In this document: positions 49,701 through 59,828 of the stretch, one piece after another
Layout of the letters: every line of letters starts with the position of its first letter
How positions within the stretch are numbered: the stretch's first letter is position 1
Source: Flectonema sp. DT1601
Lineage: Eukaryota > Euglenozoa > Diplonemea > Diplonemida > Diplonemidae
Reading direction: 5' to 3'
DNA: 64,000 nt
Assembly (NCBI GenBank): GCA_964019425.1
Contig: OZ025792.1
Coordinates: forward strand, 496,001 to 560,000
Position numbers and translations under genes: made by a program
The notes under the pieces: model-generated
Databases searched by the model: none
Told to the model about the DNA's origin: nothing
The model's input: the letters and a program-made list of their open reading frames with translations, nothing else

Positions 49701-52700
49701 AACAATAGCACCACACTGGTTACCTGGAAGCACACATTGGTAAGTGTTGTTTACCAAATCACAAGTTTCATTCCCGAAACATACTTGAGGTCCACACACA
49801 ATACCCGTAGAGTTGGCTGGCAGGCAAAGGAAGTCACCGTTGACGGACTCACAAACCTCATGTGCAAGACAAATAGATTTACCACAAGCAGCACCTGGAA
49901 GTACACATTGGAAGGTGTTGTTGATGTACTCGCAAACCTCACCCACGTAGCAGGTCTGAGTTCCACAAACTGTCTGTGACGAGTTGACAGGAACACAGTG
50001 AAAGTCATTGTTGACGTACTCACACGCTTCGTGTTGCGGAATACAAGTTGTATTACCACAAATAGTACCAGGGATTACACACTGATAAAATCCATTCAGG
50101 TATTCACATACTTCATTCATATTGCAAGAATTCGTGCCACAAATTAAACCAGAAGAGTTTGTTGGTACACAAATGAAACTACCATTGCGGTATTCACAAA
50201 GCTCCTCTGAAAGACACTGCACAGCGCCACAAGCAGGTCCTGGAATAACACATTGCAATGTGTTGTTGACATATTCACAGACCTCATTAGAAAGACAAGT
50301 CTGATTACCACAGAGAGTTCCCGTTGTATTACCAGGAATACACGTGTAGAATCCGTTAATGTACTCACACACTTCGTCTTTGTGACAGACAGAAGTTCCG
50401 CAGATTGGACCAGGAAGTACACATTGATAAGTGTTGTTTACGAAATCACAAATTTCGTGTGCCAGACAAGCCCGAGATCCACACACCATACCTGTAGAGT
50501 TGGCTGGCAGGCAAAGGAAGTCACCGTTGATGAATTCACAAACCTCATGTGTAAGACAAATAGATTTACCACAAGTAGCACCTGGAAGTACACATTGGAA
50601 GGTGTTGTTGATGTACTCGCAAACCTCACCCATGTAGCAGGTCTGAGTTCCACAAACTGTCTGTGACGAGTTGACAGGAACACAGCGAAAGTCATTGTTG
50701 ACGTACTCACACACTTCGTATTGTGGAAAACAAGTTGTATTACCACAAATAGTACCAGGGATTACACACTGATAAAATCCATTCAGGTATTCACATACTT
50801 CATTCATATTGCAAGAATTCGTGCCACAAATTAAACCAGAAGAGTTTGTTGGTACACAAATGAAACTACCATTGCGGTATTCACAAAGCTCCTCTGAAAG
50901 ACACTGCACAGCACCACAAGCAGGTCCCGGAATAACACATTGCAATGTGTTGTTGACATATTCACAGACCTCATTAGAAAGACAAGTCTGATTACCACAG
51001 AGAGTTCCCGTTGTATTACCAGGAATACACGTGTAGAATCCGTTAATGTACTCACACACTTCGTCTTTGCGACAGACAGAAGTTCCGCAGATTGGACCAG
51101 GAAGTACACATTGATAAGTGTTGTTTACGAAATCACAAATTTCGTGTGCCAGACAAGCCCGAGATCCACACACCATACCTGTAGAGTTGGCTGGCAGGCA
51201 AAGGAAGTCACCGTTGATGAATTCACAAACCTCATGTGTAAGACAAATAGATTTACCACAAGTAGCACCTGGAAGTACACATTGGAAGGTGTTGTTGATG
51301 TACTCGCAAACCTCACCCATGTAGCAGGTCTGAGTTCCACAAACTGTCTGTGACGAGTTGACAGGAACACAGCGAAAGTCATTGTTGACGTACTCACACA
51401 CTTCGTATTGTGGAAAACAAGTTGTATTACCACAAATAGTACCAGGGATTACACACTGATAAAATCCATTCAGGTATTCACATACTTCATTCATATTGCA
51501 AGAATTCGTGCCACAAATTAAACCAGAAGAGTTTGTTGGTACACAAATGAAACTACCATTGCGGTATTCACAAAGCTCCTCTGAAAGACACTGCACAGCA
51601 CCACAAGCAGGTCCTGGAATAACACATTGCAATGTGTTGTTGACATATTCACAGACCTCATTAGAAAGACAAGTCTGATTACCACAGAGAGTTCCCGTTG
51701 TATTACCAGGAATACACGTGTAGAATCCGTTAATGTACTCACACACTTCGTCTTTGCGACAGACAGAAGTTCCGCAGATTGGACCAGGAAGTACACATTG
51801 ATAAGTGTTGTTTACGAAATCACAAATTTCGTGTGCCAGACAAGCCCGAGATCCACACACCATACCTGTAGAGTTGGCTGGCAGGCAAAGGAAGTCACCG
51901 TTGATGAATTCACAAACCTCATGTGTAAGACAAATAGATTTACCACAAGTAGCACCTGGAAGTACACATTGGAAGGTGTTGTTGATGTACTCGCAAACCT
52001 CACCCATGTAGCAGGTCTGAGTTCCACAAACTGTCTGTGACGAGTTGACAGGAACACAGCGAAAGTCATTGTTAACGTACTCACACACTTCGTATTGTGG
52101 AAAACAAGTTGTATTACCACAAATAGTACCAGGGATTACACACTGATAAAATCCATTCAGGTATTCACATACTTCATTCATATTGCAAGAATTCGTGCCA
52201 CAAATTAAACCAGAAGAGTTTGTTGGTACACAAATGAAACTACCATTGCGGTATTCACAAAGCTCCTCTGAAAGACACTGCACAGCACCACAAGCAGGTC
52301 CTGGAATAACACATTGCAATGTGTTGTTGACATATTCACAGACCTCATTAGAAAGACAAGTCTGATTACCACAGAGAGTTCCCGTTGTATTACCAGGAAT
52401 ACACGTGTAGAATCCGTTAATGTACTCACACACTTCGTCTTTGTGACAGACAGAAGTTCCGCAGATTGGACCAGGAAGTACACATTGATAAGTGTTGTTT
52501 ACGAAATCACAAATTTCGTGTGCCAGACAAGCCCGAGATCCACACACCATACCTGTAGAGTTGGCTGGCAGGCAAAGGAAGTCACCGTTGATGAATTCAC
52601 AAACCTCATGTGTAAGACAAATAGATTTACCACAAGTAGCACCTGGAAGTACACATTGGAAGGTGTTGTTGATGTACTCGCAAACCTCACCCACGTAGCA

Positions 52701-54728
52701 GGTCTGAGTTCCACAAACTGTCTGTGACGAGTTGACAGGAACACAGCGAAAGTCATTGTTGACGTACTCACACACTTCGTATTGTGGAAAACAAGTTGTA
52801 TTACCACAAATAGTACCAGGGATTACACACTGATAAAATCCATTCAGGTATTCACATACTTCATTCATATTGCAAGAATTCGTGCCACAAATTAAACCAG
52901 AAGAGTTTGTTGGTACACAAATGAAACTACCATTGCGGTATTCACAAAGCTCCTCTGAAAGACACTGCACAGCACCACAAGCAGGTCCCGGAATAACACA
53001 TTGCAATGTGTTGTTGACATATTCACAGACCTCATTAGAAAGACAAGTCTGATTACCACAGAGAGTTCCCGTTGTATTACCAGGAATACACGTGTAGAAT
53101 CCGTTAATGTACTCACACACTTCGTCTTTGCGACAGACAGAAGTTCCGCAGATTGGACCAGGAAGTACACATTGATAAGTGTTGTTTACGAAATCACAAA
53201 TTTCGTGTGCCAGACAAGCCCGAGATCCACACACCATACCTGTAGAGTTGGCTGGCAGGCAAAGGAAGTCACCGTTGATGAATTCACAAACCTCATGTGT
53301 AAGACAAATAGATTTACCACAAGCAGCACCTGGAAGTACACATTGGAAGGTGTTGTTGATGTACTCGCAAACCTCACCCATGTAGCAGGTCTGAGTTCCA
53401 CAAACTGTCTGTGACGAGTTGACAGGAACACAGCGAAAGTCATTGTTGACGTACTCACACACTTCGTATTGTGGAAAACAAGTTGTATTACCACAAATAG
53501 TACCAGGGATTACACACTGATAAAACCCATTCAGGTATTCACATACTTCATTCATATTACAAGAATTCGTGCCACAAATTAAACCAGAAGAGTTTGTTGG
53601 TACACAAATGAAACTACCATTGCGGTATTCACAAAGCTCCTCTGAAAGACACTGCACAGCACCACAAGCAGGTCCTGGAATAACACATTGCAATGTGTTG
53701 TTGACATATTCACAGACCTCATTAGAAAGACAAGTCTGATTACCACAGAGAGTTCCCGTTGTATTACCAGGAATACACGTGTAGAATCCGTTAATGTACT
53801 CACACACTTCGTCTTTGTGACAGACAGAAGTTCCGCAGATTGGACCAGGAAGTACACATTGATAAGTGTTGTTTACGAAATCACAAATTTCGTGTGCCAG
53901 ACAAGCCCGAGATCCACACACCATACCTGTAGAGTTGGCTGGCAGGCAAAGGAAGTCACCGTTGATGAATTCACAAACCTCATGTGTAAGACAAATAGAT
54001 TTACCACAAGTAGCACCTGGAAGTACACATTGGAAGGTGTTGTTGATGTACTCGCAAACCTCACCCATGTAGCAGGTCTGAGTTCCACAAACTGTCTGTG
54101 ACGAGTTGACAGGAACACAGCGAAAGTCATTGTTAACGTACTCACACACTTCGTATTGTGGAAAACAAGTTGTATTACCACAAATAGTACCAGGGATTAC
54201 ACACTGGTAGGTGTTGTTGATAAACTCACATGCCTCAAACAGAGAGCAAGTAGCGTTCCCACAGCTTGGTTTCGGAAGACAAGTGTGACCCCCTTGGCAG
54301 TCTTCTGTTTGCGAGTTGCATACTTGCTGACCACATTGGGAACCACAAGCCCAGGATCCGTTGAAGTTGGAACAAGTTTCATTTGAGTTGCAAACTCTGC
54401 TTCCGCATGACTTTGTTGGATCATGGACACACGTAGTGGTAGCAGCAGTAAGATTTTGATAGCAATATTGATCAGGTGCACATCGTTGACTTGCGAATTG
54501 ACAAGTCTCCATACAAGTCTCACCAAAAGCAGTATTTTTGCACTCCGTGTGCGCAGGACAGGAATCACACACAGATGCTACTGGTACCGCAGTGAGGGCA
54601 TCAGGAACACATCTGAAAAACCCGCCAAGCTCCTGGCATCTGGTGCCTGCCTCACACGGAGGAGTACACTGAGAAGATGCTAAGCCACATGTGACTAACA
54701 ACAGGAATACTCTAACTTTATTATCCAT
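46760..54728 (-). CDS. Giant cysteine-rich type I surface protein with higher-order repeats
   Basis: Two exons (54728-49017 and 48922-46760) give about 2,624 residues. A signal peptide (VRVFLLLVTCGLASSQ) is followed by a cysteine-rich head. Then come about 55 modules of some 28 residues (CGxxxC....EVCEYxNxxFxCV), grouped as six nearly identical eight-module blocks and one divergent block. Next are a Ser/Thr/Pro stalk, another Cys-rich zone, about eight W-S....YCC....GC modules, a conserved-looking juxtamembrane domain, a Ser-rich stretch, one transmembrane helix (WIWILIASIGGTCLIGGLVVLYL) with RRR stop-transfer, and a 50-residue acidic tail. Dozens of N-glycosylation sites (NNT, NSS, NST). Acceptor aattaatcattcag lies 9 bases before the ATG. 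Likely a long glycosylated adhesin or coat protein; family unknown. Confidence 0.8.
48923..49016 (-). other. cis-intron of giant surface-protein gene
   Basis: 94 bases, donor AAG|GTATGA, acceptor aaacaatcaaacag|AAT, phase 0. Splicing joins NDPCK to NTSCAPQEVC in frame, which proves that the two large open frames are one gene. The 3' end is A-rich. Confidence 0.85.
49249..49527 (-). repeat. Coding minisatellite of the Ser/Thr/Pro stalk
   Basis: Alternating 15- and 18-bp units encode TSSPP and TSSPSP. The repeat makes a Pro/Ser/Thr-rich, probably O-glycosylated stalk between the module array and the membrane-proximal part of the surface protein. Confidence 0.85.
50064..54185 (-). repeat. Six 687-bp higher-order repeats
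   Basis: Six tandem units of exactly 687 bp (229 residues, eight Cys modules each) with very few differences between units, for example ATC/GCC in one module and His/Arg (HKDE/RKDE) in another. The eight modules inside one unit differ strongly from each other. A diverged seventh unit of about six modules lies at about 49690-50063. Confidence 0.92.
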
Positions 54729-55104
54729 TTGTGCAATCTGAATGATTAATTAGATGTTTAATATCAACTTCGAAGATCTAAAAGGAAATTAAGTCGGATT
54801 GAGCTACAGCCTGCAGTCCTACACCTGAATCAAAAATACATATGAGAACGCGACCCTACCAACAAATAGATGTCAAGAAAAATAAATACCTACTTTATTT
54901 ATGTCGGTGTGGTAGACACACAAAAAAGATACCACAGTAGACGGTAAAGTGGCTTGCATACAAAAAGTAAAATAATAATACAGATTAGAATTAGCAAAGC
55001 AAGAAGGGAGGAATAATGAATTAACAGCGCGGTAGGCACAGCGCTGTTGGTGAAGGTAGAATTTCCCTCACTCAGTGTAAGTTCTTTCCTTAAAATATGC
55101 GTAT
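54729..55104. other. Spacer
   Basis: About 375 bases including the acceptor of the giant gene (54738-54739). A hydrophobic frame overlapping its right end lacks an ATG and was rejected. Confidence 0.55.
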
Positions 55105-55914
55105 CTATTCCCAAGTGCTTGACACTACAGACCACATATAAAAGTCTCTATCAGATGTTAGGATACGAGGTTTATTACCAAATCGATTATTTGGTACGGG
55201 ACGTGGAGATTCGGCATCCGGATCTGAAGTATCAGAAAGCATATCCGACTGGTCATCTTCACTCGACGGTTTTGAAGCTTCCCTGCGGGACACAGAATCA
55301 TTAGTACTCTTTCTGTCGTTATTACAACAAACAGTAGCCTTTCTATTCCTCCTCTCCTTCATTATCAGGATCTGACGCTGAAGTTCATCAGCAGTGGGAG
55401 CCAAAACGGCAGGCGAGATGTGTGCTGTTTTCTTACTTACGTTCTCTCTCCTCCCAATTGGATTCTTATCTGACGTTGTTACATTTTTTAGTACTCGTGG
55501 CAATGCAACATGGAAACCTCCGGGTGGAAGTGGCGGAGGTGGAGGAGGGGCGCTATTCTTTCCGACTAGTGGTGGAGGGGGAGGCCCATTCTTTCTGGTT
55601 GGTGGTGGTGGTGGCGGAGGAGGAGGCGGCACCCCAGCAATTTTAATTGCAGCTGGAGGAACAACCACATCCTCTTTTAAAGCTTCCTGCAGAAGTAAAT
55701 TATTCTTTCCCGCAACGTCATTCTGCGTGGCATCCTTATCGCAGTTTTTTATCATCCGCCTCTTAGCTTTTGGCGCATCCTTCAGTGCGACAGTCGCTTG
55801 ATTGGCAACCACCGTAGTATCAAAAATAGAATCAACTTTTTGCACCACCGTCGATGCAGGTCGGACTGCTTTTGCCGACTCCGCGTTTTTTTCACTACTA
55901 CTTGTACAACCCAT
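55105..55914 (-). CDS. N-myristoylated polyproline protein
   Basis: 269 residues; acceptor attctacctaacacacag lies 4 bases before the ATG. The start MGCTSSSEKN fits dual N-myristoylation (Gly2) and palmitoylation (Cys3), so the protein should sit on a membrane. The middle holds three polyproline runs (GVPPPPPPPPPP, GPPPPPLVG, APPPPPPLPPGG) of the kind that bind profilin, SH3 or EVH1 domains. A basic segment (RQILIMKERRNRK) and an acidic Ser-rich tail follow. Formin-like FH1 character is clear, but there is no FH2 domain. A membrane-linked actin or signalling adaptor is likely. The next gene downstream in the DNA is a DHHC palmitoyltransferase, perhaps by chance. Confidence 0.65.
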   Translation of the reverse strand: MGCTSSSEKNAESAKAVRPASTVVQKVDSIFDTTVVANQATVALKDAPKAKRRMIKNCDKDATQNDVAGKNNLLLQEALKEDVVVPPAAIKIAGVPPPPPPPPPPTRKNGPPPPPLVGKNSAPPPPPPLPPGGFHVALPRVLKNVTTSDKNPIGRRENVSKKTAHISPAVLAPTADELQRQILIMKERRNRKATVCCNNDRKSTNDSVSRREASKPSSEDDQSDMLSDTSDPDAESPRPVPNNRFGNKPRILTSDRDFYMWSVVSSTWE

Positions 55915-56200
55915 TTAGCTGTGTGTTAGGTAGAATACCTGACGAAAAATGGATACTTGTTTCTAGACTTTAAAGACAATAACGGGATAGATAAGAAGTA
56001 TTGAAAGCTTCCTATGTAATATGATTGAGAATACAAATAATTAACAAAGAAAAAAACGTGCCGTTGTAAGCACGACCATAATGCAAAAAAGAAAAACTAA
56101 TAAAAAGAACCGTCAGTTATGTTTTATATATTGGAATCACTACATTAGTGTGATTAAAGAAATTGTTTTTGTTTTTTTTATAATAATTAATTTTTGACAC
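55915..56200. other. Short spacer
   Basis: About 290 bases of A+T-rich sequence with the acceptor of the polyproline gene at its left end. No other feature. Confidence 0.5.
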
Positions 56201-57265
56201 CTATACTGCTGTGTCTTCATTTTGAATTTTACCAATCAAGCTTTCTGGTGCCCTTGAAGATAATACAGAGAACAGATTTAGCAGAATTCCCTTCTTTACT
56301 CCTCGTGGCTTTTTTTTTCGTAGGTTCTCCTTTGTGGTCAGTCCACTTGATAAATTCCAACACAACGATAATATTAATACAGAAAGTCCAAAGAGAAGGA
56401 AACACATCCAAAAACGAAGTGCATAAGAAGAACTTGGATTGCGGATCGTGTTCATGAAACCACACAGCGACGCTAAGAAAACTGATATACAAAACAGAAC
56501 AAATAAACGAAAATTACGTTCACCAATACAAGCACCGATAATGTAGCAATGATGGTCAAATTTATGAATACAAACATCACACTGGCGGCAATGCGAAGCC
56601 CTTTCAGGTATGTGAATACAGCACGTTTTGCACCATTTCTGAACTCGCTCACCATGTTCATCAACAGTTTTTAAATCCCTACCCGTCTCACCGGGTCTAC
56701 GAGGTATGATCCCAGGTTCAGTAATGAGAGTTCCAATAAGAAATATCAGTGACAGGGAAGAGAATAATACAAGTAGTCCATCTAAAGACGTTAACATGTC
56801 TTTCTCTCTCAAGACACACCATTTAGTGGTCATAATTATTAGAAGGGCGCAAAACAATCCCATTGCTGATGTTGGCGGGAGTGTCACTGGGATTCTCTTT
56901 GGGTAATACTTGTAATTTCCGTATTTTACTGGTGTTCCTAACAGCAGCTGCTCAACAACAGAAGTTAAGCTAACAATCCATTGTGTGTATTGCATGATGT
57001 CTCTTGCTAGGTAGAGTGCCTGTTCTCTTTCAGACATATTTGTGAACTCCGACATCGTTTGGTCAACAATCGCCTGCATTTGAATTTGTGCCGCTGGAGG
57101 AGGGCATGGCTCAGCTGATTCGGTTGCCGTTCTGTCAGAACAAAATCCACAAATAACAAAATCGTACCCCCTCCACGGAAATAGTACATCTTCTCCACAC
57201 TTGCACTTCACTTTTAACCACTCATTGGGTTCTCTATTTGTATTGGAAAGGGTTTCATTCTTCAT
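56201..57265 (-). CDS. DHHC-type palmitoyltransferase
   Basis: 354 residues; acceptor aaccatttcccttaacag lies 2 bases before the ATG. The N-terminal part has a CKCGEDVLFPWRGYDFVICGFC zinc-ribbon-like segment. Two transmembrane helices come next, then the DHHC cysteine-rich domain: RVQKWCKTCCIHIPERASHCRQCDVCIHKFDHHC with GACIGERNFRLF, then two more helices and a TTxE-type GLTTKEN motif. The Pro-Trp after DHHC usual in the family is replaced by Tyr-Ile, an uncommon change. DHHC enzymes attach palmitate to cysteines of membrane proteins. Catalytic Cys and zinc ligands are present, so it should be active. Confidence 0.9.
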   Translation of the reverse strand: MKNETLSNTNREPNEWLKVKCKCGEDVLFPWRGYDFVICGFCSDRTATESAEPCPPPAAQIQMQAIVDQTMSEFTNMSEREQALYLARDIMQYTQWIVSLTSVVEQLLLGTPVKYGNYKYYPKRIPVTLPPTSAMGLFCALLIIMTTKWCVLREKDMLTSLDGLLVLFSSLSLIFLIGTLITEPGIIPRRPGETGRDLKTVDEHGERVQKWCKTCCIHIPERASHCRQCDVCIHKFDHHCYIIGACIGERNFRLFVLFCISVFLASLCGFMNTIRNPSSSYALRFWMCFLLFGLSVLILSLCWNLSSGLTTKENLRKKKPRGVKKGILLNLFSVLSSRAPESLIGKIQNEDTAV

Positions 57266-57446
57266 TACTGTTAAGGGAAATGGTTTGATGAATAGTTGAT
57301 CTTACAAATGTATATATCGGGTTGGCTAGGCTTGTGGCTATGCCATGATTAGGCATATAAAAAGTAAAAAGAAAGTAAACGAAAACTTGAGCAGCTATTG
57401 TAATTAAGAATTCCAATTTGCGGTAGCGCGGAAGCGATGTCCGCAT
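57255..57446 (-). CDS. Possible 63-residue membrane ORF between channel and DHHC genes
   Basis: An ATG at 57444-57446 opens a frame with basic residues (RTSLPRYRKLEF) and one strong hydrophobic helix (FLITIAAQVFVYFLFTFYM), ending just inside the DHHC start. An AG after actgttttccaac lies some 45 bases upstream. The hydrophobic segment follows the positive-inside pattern, but the ORF overlaps the DHHC acceptor and no homologue was recognised. It may be the channel gene's 3' flank read by chance. Confidence 0.2.
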   Translation of the reverse strand: MRTSLPRYRKLEFLITIAAQVFVYFLFTFYMPNHGIATSLANPIYTFVRSTIHQTISLNSNEE

Positions 57447-57527
57447 CGGTGAACTTCGCTTCGGTGTTACTTGAGATAAGATTCTCGAACTGTTGGAAAA
57501 CAGTGAGTCTTTCCCAGTCAAAACTAA

Positions 57528-59828
57528 CTAACTTGGCATCAAATCTTCCAATATAATGTCCCCAGCATTCTTAGACTCTGAATGAACAGGTGATTTTTGA
57601 GCCGGCGCTTGCCGAAGCCGTCGATCCCGGGTATGAGATTCTCGATTTGGTTGCGTACGAGAATTAAATGATGCTGTAGAAGAAAACGATGCAGACGCGG
57701 AGAGTAAAAATGCACCTACCCTACTCTCGCCGCGTGCTCTGCCTAAGAACTCACTGCCTGTACTACTAAGGTCACTTAAGACAGTGCTAGCGGAACTATT
57801 TCTGAACAGACTCCCCCTGACTTTATCAGCAGTCTCAACATGCTTACTAATAAAACTTGGAAATGAACTCATTTGGTGTATCGTAGACTCAGGAAGTGTT
57901 CCTCTCCTGTCCAAGGTTTGTAAGCCTTGCTTACATTGATTTACTACGGGAAGCAGTTCCGGGAACTTCTTAACCGTCATCTTGAAATCCTTTTTGTTAT
58001 TAAAGTGTGCGTTGTTTTTAATACTATTGTTTTTCGTACTGTATTTCCAGTTTGTTTGTTTTTTTTCCCAACTAGGAGATTGGGTAAAACATACCTGTCG
58101 AGTCAACACGAAGACTGTTGTGTATGAAGTAGTAATAAGTGATGTCAGTCTTTTTACCGGGGTGAGCAGTGCAACTTCTCCGTAGTTATCTCCAGGACCC
58201 AAGATTTGTACTGTCTCTTCAGCTTCGTTTACAACCTTAATTTCACCAGACCATACAAATAGCATTTCTGTTCCCATACTCCCAGCAGCAACGATCCGAA
58301 GATTCGGAAGAAATACTTTCGGGTGCATAACCGCAACGAGTTCTTCTATCAAGACAGGACATTGAATTTGTTTGAACATGGGCATTTTAGCCAATATGCC
58401 CTTCGATACTTCGTAGTTGACCTTGTCGAGCAGCATGGGAGGCAAGTCTGATAGTTTACCATCGACGTTTACTGAAGAAGCTACTTTGTATACATGTATG
58501 TAATAACCTTTAATTTCATTATATAGATTTTGAGGTATCCGTAACTTGTTGCAAACAGAAGTTACGTCATCGAGTTTGGTTCGTAATCTGTCTCCCTTGT
58601 TGTTCGCAGCTGCATAATTTACGAAGGATGATACCGTTGCTAAGAAATATGTGTATAAGTACAACCCTGCTAATGCTACACCCTGCATAAAAAGTACTTG
58701 TAAGTCTGTGTGTGGGAGCTTAGAGTGAACTCCATACCCTATTAAGTGTTTAATGCTCCATTCAATTCCTTTGAAATACATTTGAACTGTAGTAAACTCA
58801 TCAAATAAGTCAGCGTCATCAACAACAACAACAAAGGCTCCATGTGATTCAGAATTGTGGCGTTCACTCCGTAAAATACAAACCCACAAGCAGCTACAAA
58901 TATGAATTATGGTCGCACCTGAACACGCCTGAAACAAGATCAACATTCCATAAGGAGAACACCTTGACAAGAGCAAAGAAGAATCTTGGCACCTGCCAAA
59001 GTGTTGATAAATTGATGTTGGTAGCAGCTTCACAACTCTCCAATATGTGTTACCTCCAAAAAGAAACCATTGTGGTAAGGACATTGGTAAGGCCGCAAGA
59101 ACATCATAAATGAAAAAGGTGTGAAAATAATGCATTGCAGTATCGCGTGAATTTGTAATAATTGAGCCTTCTTTCGTGTATGGAATGAAGAAAGATAACG
59201 AGATAACAATTAAGTGGACCATGTCAATGGAAAGCTCGATACCCATCCAGGAATTAGATGCTCCAGAATCCACAAAGATTCTATATGGAACAATAAATAT
59301 ATTTATTAGTTGAAGAATACAAATGATCACAGAACGCATTGCGGAGATATCCTCAGGTACCAGCACCATATGTTTTGATTCTGAAATAGGAGCCATCCAT
59401 GTTGGATTTATATCCAGATTGATAGTATTTACCACGGGGTCTAACATAAATTTTTTTGTTCGTTCTTCTTGACTTCCAAGTGAAGCTGTGCTTGGAGAGT
59501 TTACAACGTGAACAACCCCACTGTTGAATGACCTGAAGCTACTTTTAACTGATTCAGGGTAAGCTGAGAAGCTAGCAATCTTAGTTGAAAGTGTTTCTAT
59601 CGATTCAAGTTCGTCTTGCTCGCTGATTGGTGCTACTGACGCAAGGACCTTTCTCCTCAGTGAAGGTTTAAAAAGAGATTGTTTTTTCGACTTTGGAGAC
59701 ATAGTACCACTTGTACCTGTTGAGTCCGAAGATACTAACGAAGAACCACCTAGCGACTGTCCTAAATCATATTCTTCCATGTCAGCCGGGTTTATTCCCA
59801 CCTTGTGTACCGAGTATTTATCTGCCAT
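57528..59828 (-). CDS. Voltage/cyclic-nucleotide-gated K+-type channel (EAG/HCN/CNG superfamily)
   Basis: Two exons (59828-58095 and 57989-57528), about 731 residues; AG (gttggtgcag) 8 bases before the ATG but without a clear pyrimidine tract. After a Ser-rich N-terminal region with phosphorylatable sites come six hydrophobic segments (first ones at about 165-300). The pore is FKGIEWSIKHLIGYGVHSKLP with a GYG filter, followed by S6 (YLYTYFLATVSSFVNY). A C-linker (LDDVTSVCNKLRIPQNLYNEIKGYY) leads into a cyclic-nucleotide-binding domain with GDNYGEVALLTPVKRLTSLITTSYTTVFVLTR; the GE is kept, but Arg is replaced by Lys/Arg shift, so ligand binding is uncertain. S4 has few Arg. Likely K+-permeable, possibly ciliary. 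Confidence 0.85.
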   Translation of the reverse strand: MADKYSVHKVGINPADMEEYDLGQSLGGSSLVSSDSTGTSGTMSPKSKKQSLFKPSLRRKVLASVAPISEQDELESIETLSTKIASFSAYPESVKSSFRSFNSGVVHVVNSPSTASLGSQEERTKKFMLDPVVNTINLDINPTWMAPISESKHMVLVPEDISAMRSVIICILQLINIFIVPYRIFVDSGASNSWMGIELSIDMVHLIVISLSFFIPYTKEGSIITNSRDTAMHYFHTFFIYDVLAALPMSLPQWFLFGGNTYWRVVKLLPTSIYQHFGRCQDSSLLLSRCSPYGMLILFQACSGATIIHICSCLWVCILRSERHNSESHGAFVVVVDDADLFDEFTTVQMYFKGIEWSIKHLIGYGVHSKLPHTDLQVLFMQGVALAGLYLYTYFLATVSSFVNYAAANNKGDRLRTKLDDVTSVCNKLRIPQNLYNEIKGYYIHVYKVASSVNVDGKLSDLPPMLLDKVNYEVSKGILAKMPMFKQIQCPVLIEELVAVMHPKVFLPNLRIVAAGSMGTEMLFVWSGEIKVVNEAEETVQILGPGDNYGEVALLTPVKRLTSLITTSYTTVFVLTRQVCFTQSPSWEKKQTNWKYSTKNNSIKNNAHFNNKKDFKMTVKKFPELLPVVNQCKQGLQTLDRRGTLPESTIHQMSSFPSFISKHVETADKVRGSLFRNSSASTVLSDLSSTGSEFLGRARGESRVGAFLLSASASFSSTASFNSRTQPNRESHTRDRRLRQAPAQKSPVHSESKNAGDIILEDLMPS
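57990..58094 (-). other. cis-intron of channel gene, stop-free and a multiple of three
   Basis: 105 bases, donor CAG|GTATGT, acceptor taataacaaaaag|GAT, phase 0. It contains no stop codon, so the gene reads as one long frame even when unspliced. The A-rich, Asn/Lys-rich translation and the break after the VFVLTRQ strand argue for an intron. Confidence 0.75.

Noticed and set aside
49737-54101. Repeated plus-strand and off-frame minus-strand open frames over the giant gene
   Set aside because: They recur every 687 bp and are shadows of the higher-order repeats. The cysteine-rich minus-strand frame explains the sequence.
54899-55135. Hydrophobic minus-strand frame downstream of the polyproline gene
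   Set aside because: It has no ATG, and no donor/acceptor pair with the local consensus joins it in frame to the polyproline protein.
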